This document shows positions 11,904 to 20,581 of a DNA stretch of 64,000 nt, in pieces. A program made the translations under genes and the position numbers. Under the pieces are notes generated by a model, which made no database searches, had not been told where the DNA came from, and worked only from the letters and a program-made list of their open reading frames with translations. Within the stretch, counting starts at the first letter, position 1. Every line of letters starts with the position of its first letter. The stretch is from Mycolicibacterium frederiksbergense. Its GTDB lineage: Bacteria > Actinomycetota > Actinomycetes > Mycobacteriales > Mycobacteriaceae. The stretch covers positions 1,736,001 through 1,800,000 of the forward strand of contig NZ_CP038799.1 in assembly GCF_012223425.1 (NCBI RefSeq), in the 5' to 3' direction.

Positions 11904-12873
11904 ACAGCTCCAGGAAGCGGCGCTGGTCATGCCCGGGGGCGTGGAACACCAGGTGGTTGAGCCCCCAGTCGACATAGTCCTTGACCTTGGCGACGGCCTC
12001 ATCGGGATCGGAGGCGACGATCCAGCGCTTGGCGACCTGCTCGATGGGCAGCGCGTCGGCGGCCTTCTCCATCTCGATCGGGTCGTCGATGGAGTGCTTC
12101 TGCTCGGCGGTCAGCGACAACGGCGCCCAGAACCGGGTGTTCTCCAGCGCGAGCTCCGGATCGGTGTCGTAGGAGATCTTGATCTCGATCATCCGGTCGA
12201 CATCGTCTGGGTTCTTGCCCGCGGCCTCGGCACCTTCCCGCATGGCCGGGATGAGCTTCTCCTTGTAGAGCTCCTCCCCCTTGCCGGAGGTGCAGATGAA
12301 CCCGTCGCCGGCACGGCCGGCGTACTTGGCGACCTGCGGCCCACCCGCGGCGATGTAGATCGGGATACCGCCCTCGGGCACGTCGTAGATCGAGGCACCC
12401 TTGGTCTTGTAGTACTCACCTTCGAAGTCGACACGGTCACCGAGCCACAGCTCGCGCATCAACCGCACCGATTCGCGCAGCCGCGCGTAACGCTCCTTGA
12501 ACTCCGGCCACTCCCCCTCGTACCCGGTGGCGATCTCGTTGAGCGCCTCACCGGTGCCCACACCCAGGAAGATGCGGTCCGGGTACAGACATCCCATGGT
12601 GGCGAACGCCTGCGCGATCACGGCCGGGTTGTAGCGGAACGTCGGGGTCAGCACCGAGGTGCCCAGGATCAGTCGCTCGGTGCGCTCGCCGACGGCGGTC
12701 ATCCAGGCCAGCGAGAATGGGGCATGGCCGCCCTCGTGGCGCCACGGCTGAAAATGATCACTGACGGTCGCACTGTCCATCCCGTGCGCCTCGGCCTCCA
12801 CGGCCAGTTCGACGAGCTCTCGCGGGGCGAACTGCTCCGCCGACGCCTTGTATCCCAGTTTGAGTTCAGCCAC
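11863..12873 (-). CDS. fgd1: F420-dependent glucose-6-phosphate dehydrogenase
   Basis: FGD1 oxidises glucose 6-phosphate to 6-phosphogluconolactone and reduces cofactor F420, supplying F420H2 for mycobacterial redox chemistry and nitroimidazole activation. The 336-residue protein matches the family length exactly. Active-site residues are in the expected places, including His40 and Trp44 in SDHFQPW, with [17 protein letters not shown] and [22 protein letters not shown] also present. It is a TIM-barrel luciferase-like protein. In M. tuberculosis fgd1 is next to pta; here a catabolic island of five genes separates them. Its 3' end is overlapped by 41 bases by the GntR gene. Confidence 0.97.
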   Translation of the reverse strand: MAELKLGYKASAEQFAPRELVELAVEAEAHGMDSATVSDHFQPWRHEGGHAPFSLAWMTAVGERTERLILGTSVLTPTFRYNPAVIAQAFATMGCLYPDRIFLGVGTGEALNEIATGYEGEWPEFKERYARLRESVRLMRELWLGDRVDFEGEYYKTKGASIYDVPEGGIPIYIAAGGPQVAKYAGRAGDGFICTSGKGEELYKEKLIPAMREGAEAAGKNPDDVDRMIEIKISYDTDPELALENTRFWAPLSLTAEQKHSIDDPIEMEKAADALPIEQVAKRWIVASDPDEAVAKVKDYVDWGLNHLVFHAPGHDQRRFLELFKRDLEPRLRKLG

Positions 12874-12899
12874 GGTTCCTTTTTACTCCGTCTCCATTT

Positions 12900-12923
12900 C
12901 CCCTGTCGCTTCGCTCCCGCCCT
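12900..12923. repeat. Dispersed repeat copy between fgd1 and the metallo-hydrolase gene
   Basis: Core GTCGCTTCGCTCC with flanking CCCT and CGCCCT, in the short divergent promoter region of fgd1 and the following plus-strand gene. It matches the copies near pknG, in pta and at 49417-49444. Its position only 21 bases upstream of the next ATG means it is probably part of that gene's leader. Confidence 0.55.
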
Positions 12924-12943
12924 CCGCCGATAGCCTGGGCAGC

Positions 12944-13675
12944 ATGCCGGCAGCCCTCACTCGAATCACCGACACCGTGTACTTCGTCCAGACCGACCTG
13001 GTGAACTGGACGCTGGTGGCCGATGACGACGGCGTCATCCTGATCGACGCCGGCTATCCGGGTAGCCGTGACGAGGTTCTCGACTCGGTGCGTGAGCTGG
13101 GCTTCGCGGCCGAGGATGTGCGAGCCATCCTGCTGACCCACGCCCATGTGGATCACCTCGGATCGGCCATCTGGTTCGCGAAAACCCATGGCACACCGGT
13201 GTATACGCACGCCACCGAGGTCGGGCACGCCAAGCGGCAGTACCTGGAGCAGGCGTCCCCGGTGGATGTGCTGGCCCGTGCCTGGAACCCGCGCTACCTC
13301 GCCTGGTCGCTGGCGCTGGTCCGCAAAGGCGGGCTGACACATGAGGGCATCCCGACCGCCGAGGCCTATGACGAGAACATCGCGGCGGCGCTGCCCGGCG
13401 CCCCGATCGCCGTCCCAACACCGGGGCACACCGGCGGACACTGCTCGTATCTGGTCGACGGGGTACTGGTGGCAGGCGACGCCCTGATCACCGGCCATCC
13501 GGTGAGCACCCGGCGTGGGCCGCAGCTGCTGCCCGGCCTGTTCAACCACGACCAGGACGGGTGCCTGCGCAGCCTGGCCGCGCTGGGCATGCTGGACACC
13601 GAGGTGCTGCTGCCCGGGCACGGACCGGTCTGGCGCGGCCCGATCCGCGACGCCGCGGACGCGGCCACCCGATGA
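12944..13675 (+). CDS. Metallo-beta-lactamase-fold hydrolase (Rv0406c type)
   Basis: A 243-residue MBL-fold hydrolase, cytoplasmic by the lack of a signal peptide. The metal motif THAHVDHLGS is present, followed by TPGHTGGHCSYLVDG and GDALITGHP, with a final metal-ligand histidine in LLPGHGPVW. Substrates of such proteins range from thioesters and lactones to nucleic acids and cannot be assigned here. In M. tuberculosis the equivalent gene also lies beside fgd1. It overlaps the downstream methyltransferase by four bases (ATGA), so the two are co-translated. The start gives the compact N-terminus MPAALTRITDTVYFVQTDLVNW. Confidence 0.88.
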   Translation: MPAALTRITDTVYFVQTDLVNWTLVADDDGVILIDAGYPGSRDEVLDSVRELGFAAEDVRAILLTHAHVDHLGSAIWFAKTHGTPVYTHATEVGHAKRQYLEQASPVDVLARAWNPRYLAWSLALVRKGGLTHEGIPTAEAYDENIAAALPGAPIAVPTPGHTGGHCSYLVDGVLVAGDALITGHPVSTRRGPQLLPGLFNHDQDGCLRSLAALGMLDTEVLLPGHGPVWRGPIRDAADAATR

Positions 13676-14424
13676 ACGACCGCCGGCCGTTGCATCGCGA
13701 CCGATCGCGGGCCACGTCCTTCGGATCGGCTGCCGCGCGCTACGACCGCTTCCGGCCCCGGTATCCCGCCGCGCTGATCGACGATCTGGTGCCCCGCACC
13801 GGTATCCGGGTGCTCGACGTGGGCGCCGGGACCGGTATCGCGACCGCGCAGCTTCGTGCGGCCGGTGCCGATGTGCTGGCGGTGGAACCCGATCCGCAGA
13901 TGGCCGAGATCGCCGCCGGCAAGGGCCTGGCCGTCGAGGTGGCCACGTTCGCCGACTGGGATCCGTGCGGGCGCACCTTTGATCTCGTCGTGTTCGCCCA
14001 GTCCTTCCACTGGGTGGACCCGAAGCGCGCGCTGCGCAAGGTGGGCGCGGTACTGGCCAGGAGCGGTCGGCTGGCACTGCTGTGGAACCGGATCGTCGCG
14101 GTTCGCCCCGGTCCGGACGAGCTCGCGGGTGTGTACGCCAGTGTGGGTGCCGAGCCGCAACGCCCATCGGTCCTCGTCGAAGGCGAAGATCTGGAGCCGC
14201 TGTTGGCTGCGGCGGGCTTCACCTCCGAGCGTCGCCACTACACCGAACACCCGCATTACGGCGGCGCCGAATGGGTGGAGATGGTGAGTACCTACTCCGC
14301 GGTGTTAGGGCTGCCCGCGGCCGACCAGGATGTCTTGCGCAGCCGACTGGCGGCCACCATCGGTGACGCCGGTGTACAGGCCACCAACGACGCGCTCACC
14401 GTGCTGTGCACGCTCACGCGATGA
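13672..14424 (+). CDS. Class I SAM-dependent methyltransferase
   Basis: A 250-residue soluble methyltransferase. Motif I for S-adenosylmethionine binding is VLDVGAGTGIATAQL, followed by an acidic residue after the second strand (VLAVEPDPQMAEIA) and the FDLVVFAQSFHWVDPKRAL block typical of UbiE/Tam-like small-molecule methyltransferases. The family preamble SFGSAAARYDRFRPRYP is at the N-terminus. It starts within the stop of the MBL-fold gene (ATGA overlap), and its end overlaps the convergent small membrane-protein gene by 11 bases. Its substrate is unknown. Confidence 0.87.
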   Translation: MNDRRPLHRDRSRATSFGSAAARYDRFRPRYPAALIDDLVPRTGIRVLDVGAGTGIATAQLRAAGADVLAVEPDPQMAEIAAGKGLAVEVATFADWDPCGRTFDLVVFAQSFHWVDPKRALRKVGAVLARSGRLALLWNRIVAVRPGPDELAGVYASVGAEPQRPSVLVEGEDLEPLLAAAGFTSERRHYTEHPHYGGAEWVEMVSTYSAVLGLPAADQDVLRSRLAATIGDAGVQATNDALTVLCTLTR

Positions 14425-14704
14425 GCGCATAGCCGAACAGGAAGACCGCGGTCACCACCAGCCCACACACCAGGACGATGGTGGGCAGCAGAATCATCTG
14501 GTCGAGTTCCTCGCTGTCGAGGGCGTCGTTCTCCGAGGGACCGAACAGCACCCGGCCTGCCGCATTCCCGCGCAGCCTGGTCACCGTGCGCCGCACCGCG
14601 GGCACCTCGCTGTTGCGTCCGACCAGTGTGCGCACACCGATGCCCAGCAGCGCAATGAACAGCGCAGCGGTCAGGATCAGAAGGCCCACGGTGGCGAGAG
14701 ACAC
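14414..14704 (-). CDS. Small two-helix membrane protein, unknown function
   Basis: A 96-residue protein with one hydrophobic segment at the N-terminus (VGLLILTAALFIALLGIGV) and one at the C-terminus (LLPTIVLVCGLVVTAVFLFGYALI). They are joined by a charged loop of about 45 residues containing NDALDSEELDQM. I do not recognise a family. Nine bases separate it from the upstream luciferase-like gene on the same strand, so they may share a transcript. Confidence 0.65.
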   Translation of the reverse strand: MSLATVGLLILTAALFIALLGIGVRTLVGRNSEVPAVRRTVTRLRGNAAGRVLFGPSENDALDSEELDQMILLPTIVLVCGLVVTAVFLFGYALIA

Positions 14705-14713
14705 CGCGTCAGC

Positions 14714-15826
14714 CTACGAGCCCGTCCAGGCCTTGGCGACCAGCTCGTGCGAGCGCAACCGATCCTCGTGCCGGTACGCGACCGACGTGATGACCAGTTC
14801 GTCGGCGCCGGTGACCCGCTGCAGGTCCGACAGCCGCTGCGCCACCTCGTCGGCGTCTCCCACGAACTGCGTTGCGATGCGGTCCTTCACGAGCTCGCGC
14901 TGTTCGTCGGTCAAGGGCGGCACGGTATCCGGATCGGGGTACGGTTCGGCACCGCCGGCGGCCCGGACGGAATGCACCCAGTGCCCGAAACTTCCGGCCA
15001 GCTGCCGCGCGGTGGCATGATCGTCGGCGGCCAGCACGTCCGCCGAAACCACCACATAGGGCTCTGCCAACGCCTTGGAGGGCTGAAAGGCCTTGCGGTA
15101 GGCCTCGATCGCCTCAAACGCGGTGGCCGGTGCGATGTGATAGGCGGCGACGAACGGCAATCCCTGCGCGCCGGCGACCCGTGCACTCTGTCCTCTGCTG
15201 CTGCCGAACACCCATGGCCACAGCGCGGTGCCCTCACCGGGGGTCGCGTGCGCCTCGAACCCGCCCACCTGGAACGTGCCGTCCAGCAGGGCAACGATAT
15301 CGGCGACCTGATCACCGAAATCCGGTGCCAAGGCTTCGGGTTGCTGCAACGTCGCCATGGTCGCCCGCAGGCGCGGGTTACGCATCAATGCCGACACGTC
15401 GAACGGGGTGGGGACCACAACACCGTCGACCTCATGCCATTCCCGCGGCGGTCTCGGTGCGCGCGGCTTCTCCCGGATCGCCTCGGTGCGGCGCTGCCCG
15501 GAGCGGCCCACCCCGAGGTCGATGCGCCCCGGGTGGAAGGCGTCCAGGGTCGCGAAGCTCTCCACCACCGCGATGGCGGTGGTGTGACCGAGCTGCACCG
15601 CGGCCGCGCCGACGCGAATGGTGTTGGTGGCGGCCGCAATCTGGCCGATCAAGACGGCCGGGGACGAACTGGCGACCGCGACATAGTGATGCTCGGCCAC
15701 CCAATAGCGGCGGTAACCCCACTGCTCGGCATGCTGGGCGAGGTCGACGGTGTTGCGCAGCGCAGTGACGGCGTCACTGCCGGCACTGATGGGGGCCAGG
15801 TCGAGAACGGACAGTGGGACGGTCAC
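14714..15826 (-). CDS. Luciferase-like FMN-dependent monooxygenase
   Basis: A 370-residue TIM-barrel flavin monooxygenase of the bacterial luciferase superfamily (MsnO8-like branch). Diagnostic blocks are LSVLDLAPISAGSDAVTALRNTVDLAQHAEQWGYRRYWVAEHHY, the SSPAVLIGQIAAATNTIRVGAAAVQLGHTTAI core and FHPGRIDLGVGRSG. This branch uses reduced FMN and O2 on small organic substrates that are usually unknown. The stop/start overlap with the upstream GNAT gene (15823-15826) implies translational coupling. It differs from FGD1 in its N-terminal signature, so F420 use is less likely. Confidence 0.87.
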   Translation of the reverse strand: MTVPLSVLDLAPISAGSDAVTALRNTVDLAQHAEQWGYRRYWVAEHHYVAVASSSPAVLIGQIAAATNTIRVGAAAVQLGHTTAIAVVESFATLDAFHPGRIDLGVGRSGQRRTEAIREKPRAPRPPREWHEVDGVVVPTPFDVSALMRNPRLRATMATLQQPEALAPDFGDQVADIVALLDGTFQVGGFEAHATPGEGTALWPWVFGSSRGQSARVAGAQGLPFVAAYHIAPATAFEAIEAYRKAFQPSKALAEPYVVVSADVLAADDHATARQLAGSFGHWVHSVRAAGGAEPYPDPDTVPPLTDEQRELVKDRIATQFVGDADEVAQRLSDLQRVTGADELVITSVAYRHEDRLRSHELVAKAWTGS

Positions 15827-16332
15827 GGCAGTACCTTCTGAAAAGCGATCGGATGGATGTGACCTTCCGCGGGCAGCGGTTCGGCCGGCCTGGTGTAGCC
15901 GGCCGATTCGTAGAGTGCCTCCGCCTCGGGCTGGCGGTCACCGGTGGTCAGATAGATGCGCCGGTAGCCCCGCTCGGCGATCACCGCCTCCAACTCCACC
16001 AGCAGTGCCTTGGCGTAGCCCCGCTGCCGGTGCCCGCTGTCGGTCCAGATCCGTTTGAGTTCGGCGGTGTCGGCATCGAAGCGCTGGAACGCACCGCCGG
16101 TCACGGGTTGCCCACCGAGCAGCCCGATCAGCAGAGCGCCGTGCGGTGCGGCGAATTCCTCGGCCGGGTGACCACGCAGCCAGGCCGCCACGCCGGCTTC
16201 GGTACCACCGTAGCGCTGCGCGTATTCGACGGTCAGTTCGGCGAGCAGCGGCTCCGCCAACGGGTCGGTCTGTTCCACCGCGACAAAGCGCAGAGATTCC
16301 ACCAATGCTCCTACCATCACTTCAATGTCCAA
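15823..16332 (-). CDS. GNAT-family N-acetyltransferase
   Basis: A 169-residue acetyl-CoA-dependent acetyltransferase. The acetyl-CoA loop is DSGHRQRGYAKALLVELEAVIAERGYRRIYLTTG, followed by the family C-terminal EAEALYESAGYTRP. It overlaps the start of the luciferase-like gene by four bases. The ATG six residues upstream of MVGALVESLRFV is used here, but the internal ATG or the codon before RFVAVEQ could be the real start. The acceptor substrate is not predictable. Confidence 0.82.
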   Translation of the reverse strand: MDIEVMVGALVESLRFVAVEQTDPLAEPLLAELTVEYAQRYGGTEAGVAAWLRGHPAEEFAAPHGALLIGLLGGQPVTGGAFQRFDADTAELKRIWTDSGHRQRGYAKALLVELEAVIAERGYRRIYLTTGDRQPEAEALYESAGYTRPAEPLPAEGHIHPIAFQKVLP

Positions 16333-16376
16333 CGTGCCCAGCCGTCGCGCATTCCGGGCGGGGGTATCAGCTCAGC

Positions 16377-16757
16377 ATGATCGAAACTGGGCCCAGGTTG
16401 CTAGCGTCATGGCTCATGCGCATGGCGATGACGACCGCACTGATGTGTGGGCTGATCGCCGGCTGCACACCCGCGGGCGAATGCTCATTGGCCCGCCTGC
16501 CGCCCGAGGTCGCGGCCACCGTGGACCTCATCGAGGCCGGCGGACCCTTCCCGCATCGGCGCAGTGACGGGGCCATCTTCGGCAATTACGAGGGCCGACT
16601 GCCCGAGCACGAGCGTGGCTACTACCGCGAGTACACCGTGCCGACCCCCGGACTGCACCACCGCGGGACGCGTCGCATCGTCGCCGGCGGTGACCCTCCG
16701 GATTTCTATTACACCGACGACCACTACGAATCCTTCTGTCTGATCGGAATCGCATGA
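16377..16757 (+). CDS. Exported guanyl-specific ribonuclease (RNase Sa/barnase family), possible lipoprotein
   Basis: The mature part matches the microbial ribonuclease family: LPPEVAATVDLIEAGGPFPHRRSDGAIFGNYEGRLP, then GYYREYTV with the catalytic Glu (about residue 85), GTRRIVAG with the catalytic Arg (about 100) and DDHYESF with the catalytic His (about 116). Cys36 and Cys121 sit where the RNase Sa disulfide would be. The N-terminus is a hydrophobic export signal ending LIAGC, a plausible lipobox with Cys30. ATG 16377 is used; ATG 16416 would give a shorter, more standard signal. A barstar-type inhibitor starts within its stop codon. Likely an extracellular or envelope nuclease. Confidence 0.88.
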   Translation: MIETGPRLLASWLMRMAMTTALMCGLIAGCTPAGECSLARLPPEVAATVDLIEAGGPFPHRRSDGAIFGNYEGRLPEHERGYYREYTVPTPGLHHRGTRRIVAGGDPPDFYYTDDHYESFCLIGIA

Positions 16758-17032
16758 AGACCTATCGGATCGACGGCTCCCGGATCACCTCGACGACGGA
16801 CTTCTATGCCGAGATCGGTCGCGCGGTCAACGGTGACGGCGGCTATTTCGGGTCCAACCTGGACGCGTTGGCCGACTGCCTGCGCGGTGGCTTCGGCACC
16901 CCCGAGGACGGCGGATTCCGTTTCGTCATGACGTCCTACCGGCAGGTCAAGGGCGCCGTCGGCGATCAGCTGTGGAGCACCCTGCTGCACCTGTTCAGCA
17001 CCGAGGGCGTCGACCTGTGGCTCACCCCCTGA
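16754..17032 (+). CDS. Barstar-family ribonuclease inhibitor
   Basis: A 92-residue cytoplasmic protein of the barstar family. It has the motif GGYFGSNLDALADCLRGGF, in which the two aspartates of the NLDALxD segment (about residues 37 and 41) correspond to barstar residues that contact the RNase active site. It begins at the ATGA overlapping the stop of the ribonuclease gene, giving near-stoichiometric co-translation of enzyme and inhibitor. By family knowledge it protects the cell from enzyme that folds before export. Confidence 0.9.
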   Translation: MKTYRIDGSRITSTTDFYAEIGRAVNGDGGYFGSNLDALADCLRGGFGTPEDGGFRFVMTSYRQVKGAVGDQLWSTLLHLFSTEGVDLWLTP

Positions 17033-17051
17033 GGCCACTTTCGCGAAAAAC

Positions 17052-17065
17052 TTGACACGTGTAAA
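17052..17065. promoter_or_regulatory. Near-palindrome TTGACACGTGTAAA upstream of an SDR gene
   Basis: A 14-base palindrome with a single mismatched pair around ACACGTGT, ending 10 bases before the SDR start codon. Its size, position and TTGACAC half site resemble TetR-type operators. No regulator gene is adjacent, so assignment to any regulator is inference. Confidence 0.4.
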
Positions 17066-17075
17066 GTTCGCCGCC

Positions 17076-17936
17076 ATGGACAACATCAGCGGCAAGACCA
17101 TCGCGATCACCGGCGCGGCCCGCGGTATCGGTTATGCCACCGCCAAGGCCCTACTCGCCCGCGGCGCCCGCGTCGTGATCGGCGACCGTGACGTCGCGCT
17201 GCAGGAATCCGCCGTCGTCGAACTCACCAAACTCGGCCAGGTGTCCGGCTACCCGCTCGACGTCACCGACCGGGAGTCCTTCGAGACCTTCCTGGACAAG
17301 GCCCGCACCGACGGGGGCGGCCACATCGACGTGCTGATCAACAATGCCGGCGTGATGCCGGTGGGCCCGTTCCTGGAGGAAACCGAGCAGTCGGTCCGGT
17401 CCTCGCTGGAGGTCAACGTCTACGGCGTGCTCACCGGCTGCCAGCTCGCGTTGCCGCAGATGGTCAAGCGCCGCAGCGGCCACATCATCAACATTGCCTC
17501 GTTGTCCGGCCTCATCCCGCTGCCCGGCCAGGTGGTCTACGTCGGCGCCAAGTACGCGGTGGTGGGCCTGTCCACAGCGCTGGCCGACGAGATGGCACCG
17601 CACGGCGTCAACGTCTCGGTGATCATGCCGCCGTTCACCAATACCGAGCTGATCTCCGGCACCAAGTCCGGCGGCGCGATCAAGCCCGTCGAGCCCGAGG
17701 ACATCGCCGCCGCCATCGTCAAGACGCTCGACAAGCCCAAGACCCACGTGTCGGTGCCGCCGGCGCTGCGGTTCACCGCACAGGCCGCCCAGATGCTGCC
17801 GCCCAAGGGCCGCCGCGCCATGAACAAGGCACTCGGCCTGGACACGGTGTTCCTCGAGGTCGACACCGCCAAGCGCAAGAGCTACGAGGACCGTGCCCGT
17901 GCCGCCCAGGGTGTCATCGAGTCCGACGGTAAGTAG
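17076..17936 (+). CDS. Short-chain dehydrogenase/reductase
   Basis: A 286-residue SDR with the cofactor motif TGAARGIG, NNAGVMP, a catalytic serine in IASLSGLIP and YVGAK containing the Tyr-Lys pair. The C-terminal extension (MLPPKGRRAMNKALGLDTVFLEVDTAKRKSYEDRAR) is typical of mycobacterial SDRs acting on hydrophobic substrates. ATG 17076 is chosen over the in-frame ATG at 17052... because it gives the standard N-terminus MDNISGKTIAITGAARGIG and leaves the upstream palindrome outside the gene. It converges on the amine transaminase gene 16 bases further on. Confidence 0.88.
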   Translation: MDNISGKTIAITGAARGIGYATAKALLARGARVVIGDRDVALQESAVVELTKLGQVSGYPLDVTDRESFETFLDKARTDGGGHIDVLINNAGVMPVGPFLEETEQSVRSSLEVNVYGVLTGCQLALPQMVKRRSGHIINIASLSGLIPLPGQVVYVGAKYAVVGLSTALADEMAPHGVNVSVIMPPFTNTELISGTKSGGAIKPVEPEDIAAAIVKTLDKPKTHVSVPPALRFTAQAAQMLPPKGRRAMNKALGLDTVFLEVDTAKRKSYEDRARAAQGVIESDGK

Positions 17937-17952
17937 CGGAGCCGGATCCGCC

Positions 17953-18972
17953 TCAGTACCGGATGGCCTCGATCAACGGTGACGGCTCATCCATCAACGC
18001 CCAGAACCGGTCCCGGATGGCGACCGTCATCGGGCCGGGCTCACCGTTGCCGATGGCTTCGCCGTCCAGGGAATTGATCGGGGTGACGCCACCGGCGGTG
18101 GTGACCGCCATCAGCTCGTCGGCGTCGTAGAGCTCATGGCTGGTGACATCGCGCAGCGTGGCCTCGATACCCATCTGGTCGGCCAGCTCGAACACCGTCT
18201 TACGGGTGATGCCCGGCAACGCATTTCGTGACGGCGACGCCAGCTTGCCGTCCTTGACGATGCAGACGTTGAATCCGGGGCCCTCGGCGACGCAGTTGTC
18301 GGAGTCCAGCAGGATCGCGGTGCGGGCGCCGCGATCCTTGGCCTCGAAGCTCGCCGCGGTGAGATCGCCCCACTGGTAGTTCTTGATCGTCGGGTCGACG
18401 GTGTTGCGCCCGGCGCGGCGGACATGACGCGGCACGATCGCGGTGGTGCCGAAGATCTGCTCGGCGGGCGGGAAGGCCCACAGGTAGGGGATGGCGTAGA
18501 TGTACACCTGGTGGGTCAGCTTGGAGAGATCCTTCTCGCCCTTGCGCTTTCCGTAGCCACGGGTCACGGTGAGGTTCACGAACGACTCCCGCAGCTGGGA
18601 CAGCGAGACACACTTCTTGGTGATCTCGGCGAGTTCGTCCTTGCTCATGCCGGCGTCAAGGCGCAACTTGCGCGAACCGTCGAGCAGCCGGTCGAGGTGA
18701 TCACCCAGCCGGAAGATGTTGCCGTGCCAGACATGTGCCACCGTGTAGGTCAGGTCGGAGTGCCCGAACCCGGTGTCGAAGATCGAGATCTTGGCCTCTT
18801 CGGCGGGCATGTACTCGCCCTCGATCCACGCAACGCCGCCGGCGAACGGGCTGGAGGTATCCAGTTCGTAGTCGCTGTACTGGATCACCGAGCCTTCCGG
18901 GGTCGCTTCGCGGATGGCGGCGCCGGGCTCGACGGCGACCAGGTTGGAGGTGCCGGAATCGGTAACAGTCAT
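17953..18972 (-). CDS. Fold-type IV PLP aminotransferase, probable (R)-selective amine transaminase
   Basis: A 339-residue class IV aminotransferase. From memory it resembles the Arthrobacter (R)-amine:pyruvate transaminase along much of its length: YSDYELD near 32-38, AGGVAWIEG, EEAKISIFDTGFGHSDLTYTVAHVWHGN near 58-85, NLTVTRGY, the PLP lysine in TIKNYQWGDL (about 197) and AEGPGFNV. These blocks separate (R)-amine transaminases from ordinary branched-chain (IlvE) and D-alanine transaminases. The expected reaction is transfer of an amino group from a primary (R)-amine to pyruvate. It lies 19 bases downstream of an APC permease on the same strand, itself next to a LysR gene. A branched-chain-type activity is the main alternative. 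Confidence 0.85.
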   Translation of the reverse strand: MTVTDSGTSNLVAVEPGAAIREATPEGSVIQYSDYELDTSSPFAGGVAWIEGEYMPAEEAKISIFDTGFGHSDLTYTVAHVWHGNIFRLGDHLDRLLDGSRKLRLDAGMSKDELAEITKKCVSLSQLRESFVNLTVTRGYGKRKGEKDLSKLTHQVYIYAIPYLWAFPPAEQIFGTTAIVPRHVRRAGRNTVDPTIKNYQWGDLTAASFEAKDRGARTAILLDSDNCVAEGPGFNVCIVKDGKLASPSRNALPGITRKTVFELADQMGIEATLRDVTSHELYDADELMAVTTAGGVTPINSLDGEAIGNGEPGPMTVAIRDRFWALMDEPSPLIEAIRY

Positions 18973-18991
18973 GATGTCAGTCCTATTCGAG

Positions 18992-20494
18992 TTAGACGTT
19001 ATGGTTTCTTGCGTATTCGACGCCGGCGTCGCCCCGGGAGAGGCGGGCCTTCAGTCCGGTGGCCCACCAGATCGCGGCGATCACCACGACACCGAGGAAC
19101 ACCCATTTGTTGCTGGTGAACTGCGGCAGGAACAGCAGCGTCACGGCGACGCTGAGGAAGACCACCAGCGCCGTGATGTAGATCGGCAGCCGGAACCGGC
19201 CCAGGTCGAAGGTGCCGGGGTCACCTGCCGGGATGGTGCCCTTGCGGTAGCCGACCAGCAACCCGATGGTCTGCAGGATGTAGACGAAGAAGAACAGCAG
19301 CGACGCGATGCCGATGATGTAATTGAATGCCTTCTCGTTCACGATCGCCGACAGCAGCAACAGCGTCGACAGGCAGCCCAGGCCGATGATCGAGTAGGTC
19401 GGCGTCTTGCGGGTGGGTGAAACGTGGCGCCACACATGGGAGAACGGCAGCATGTTGTCGCGGGCCATCGAGTAGGTCAACCGGGTGGCGACCAGGATGT
19501 TGGCCAACAGGCAGGCCAGGATGTTCGTCAACGCGATGGCGACGATGATCTTGGTGACGACCGGGCCGGCCTGCTGGGTGATGATCTCCTCGATCGGCGC
19601 ACCCGAATTCGCTTCCACCGCAGCGGGATCCTTGATGGCAAGCACGTAGACGATGTACATCAGCAGCTCGATGACGATCGAGGTGACCAGCGCGTAGAAC
19701 ATCGTCTTGGGCACCACCCGGCGGGCGTCCTTGGTCTCCTCGGCGACGTCGGCGCCGGATTCCACCCCGATCAGCCCGAAGAACGGGCCGAGCGCGGCGG
19801 CCAGCCAGGCCAGCATGTAGGAGTCCTTGTCGCCCGCTTCGCCGCCGGTGAACAGCACCGAGATCGGTTGGTGGTTCTCGGGTGCGGAGAACGCGATGAC
19901 GGCGATGAGTGCGGTGGCGCCGACGGTGATGACCAGTTCCAGGCTGACGCCGATGTTGTTGACCATGGTCGCGAACCGGACACCGTAGATGTTGATCAGC
20001 ACGCAGACGAACACCACGGCGATGGCCAGCAGGATCTGCGTCGTCTGCGTCATGCTCCAGCCGAACAGCCCACCCAGATAGCCGGACAGGATGAACCCGA
20101 CGCCGGTCATCCCGCACACCCACCCCATCAGGGCGATGAATCCGGTGAACCAGGCCAGATTCGGCCCGTTGATCCGGCTGATCCACTGATACGAGTAGCC
20201 GGCCAGCGGCAGTTTCGCGGTCAGGTCCGCGGCGATGAAGGTCCACAGCGCGAATACCGCGCCGGCGAGCAACAGCGTCCACACGAACGGCGCACCGGCG
20301 GTGAAGTAGCCGGCGCCGAAACCGGTGAACACCGCGGTGGTCGCACTGATGGTCGCGAAGCCGATGGCGAAAGACGCCAACGTGCCGACCGAGCGGTCCA
20401 ACTTCTGGGTGTAGCCCAGTTCGGCGAGCTTGGAATCCTCGGCGATCATCGTGGTCGCCGAGGATTCAGGGGGTCGTACGGGGGTGTCGGTCAT
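18992..20494 (-). CDS. APC-superfamily amino acid/amine permease
   Basis: A 500-residue transporter with about 12 membrane segments. The N-terminal family block LGYTQKLDRSVGTLASFAIGFATISATTAVFTGFGAGY and the GAPFVWTLLLAGAVFALWTFIAADLTAKLPLAGYSYQW helix are typical of APC amine/GABA-type permeases. It is the first gene of a two-gene unit with the (R)-amine transaminase, so import of an amine or amino acid used by that enzyme is inferred. The roughly 100-base upstream gap to the LysR gene carries the inverted repeat at 20582-20602. Confidence 0.9.
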   Translation of the reverse strand: MTDTPVRPPESSATTMIAEDSKLAELGYTQKLDRSVGTLASFAIGFATISATTAVFTGFGAGYFTAGAPFVWTLLLAGAVFALWTFIAADLTAKLPLAGYSYQWISRINGPNLAWFTGFIALMGWVCGMTGVGFILSGYLGGLFGWSMTQTTQILLAIAVVFVCVLINIYGVRFATMVNNIGVSLELVITVGATALIAVIAFSAPENHQPISVLFTGGEAGDKDSYMLAWLAAALGPFFGLIGVESGADVAEETKDARRVVPKTMFYALVTSIVIELLMYIVYVLAIKDPAAVEANSGAPIEEIITQQAGPVVTKIIVAIALTNILACLLANILVATRLTYSMARDNMLPFSHVWRHVSPTRKTPTYSIIGLGCLSTLLLLSAIVNEKAFNYIIGIASLLFFFVYILQTIGLLVGYRKGTIPAGDPGTFDLGRFRLPIYITALVVFLSVAVTLLFLPQFTSNKWVFLGVVVIAAIWWATGLKARLSRGDAGVEYARNHNV

Positions 20495-20581
20495 GGGATC
20501 TCCAGGTCGGAGCAGGGGTGAGAGGTCTGATGACAGACAATCGCCACCGGGGCGTCACCGGAAGTTCCATCTTTTGATCTT

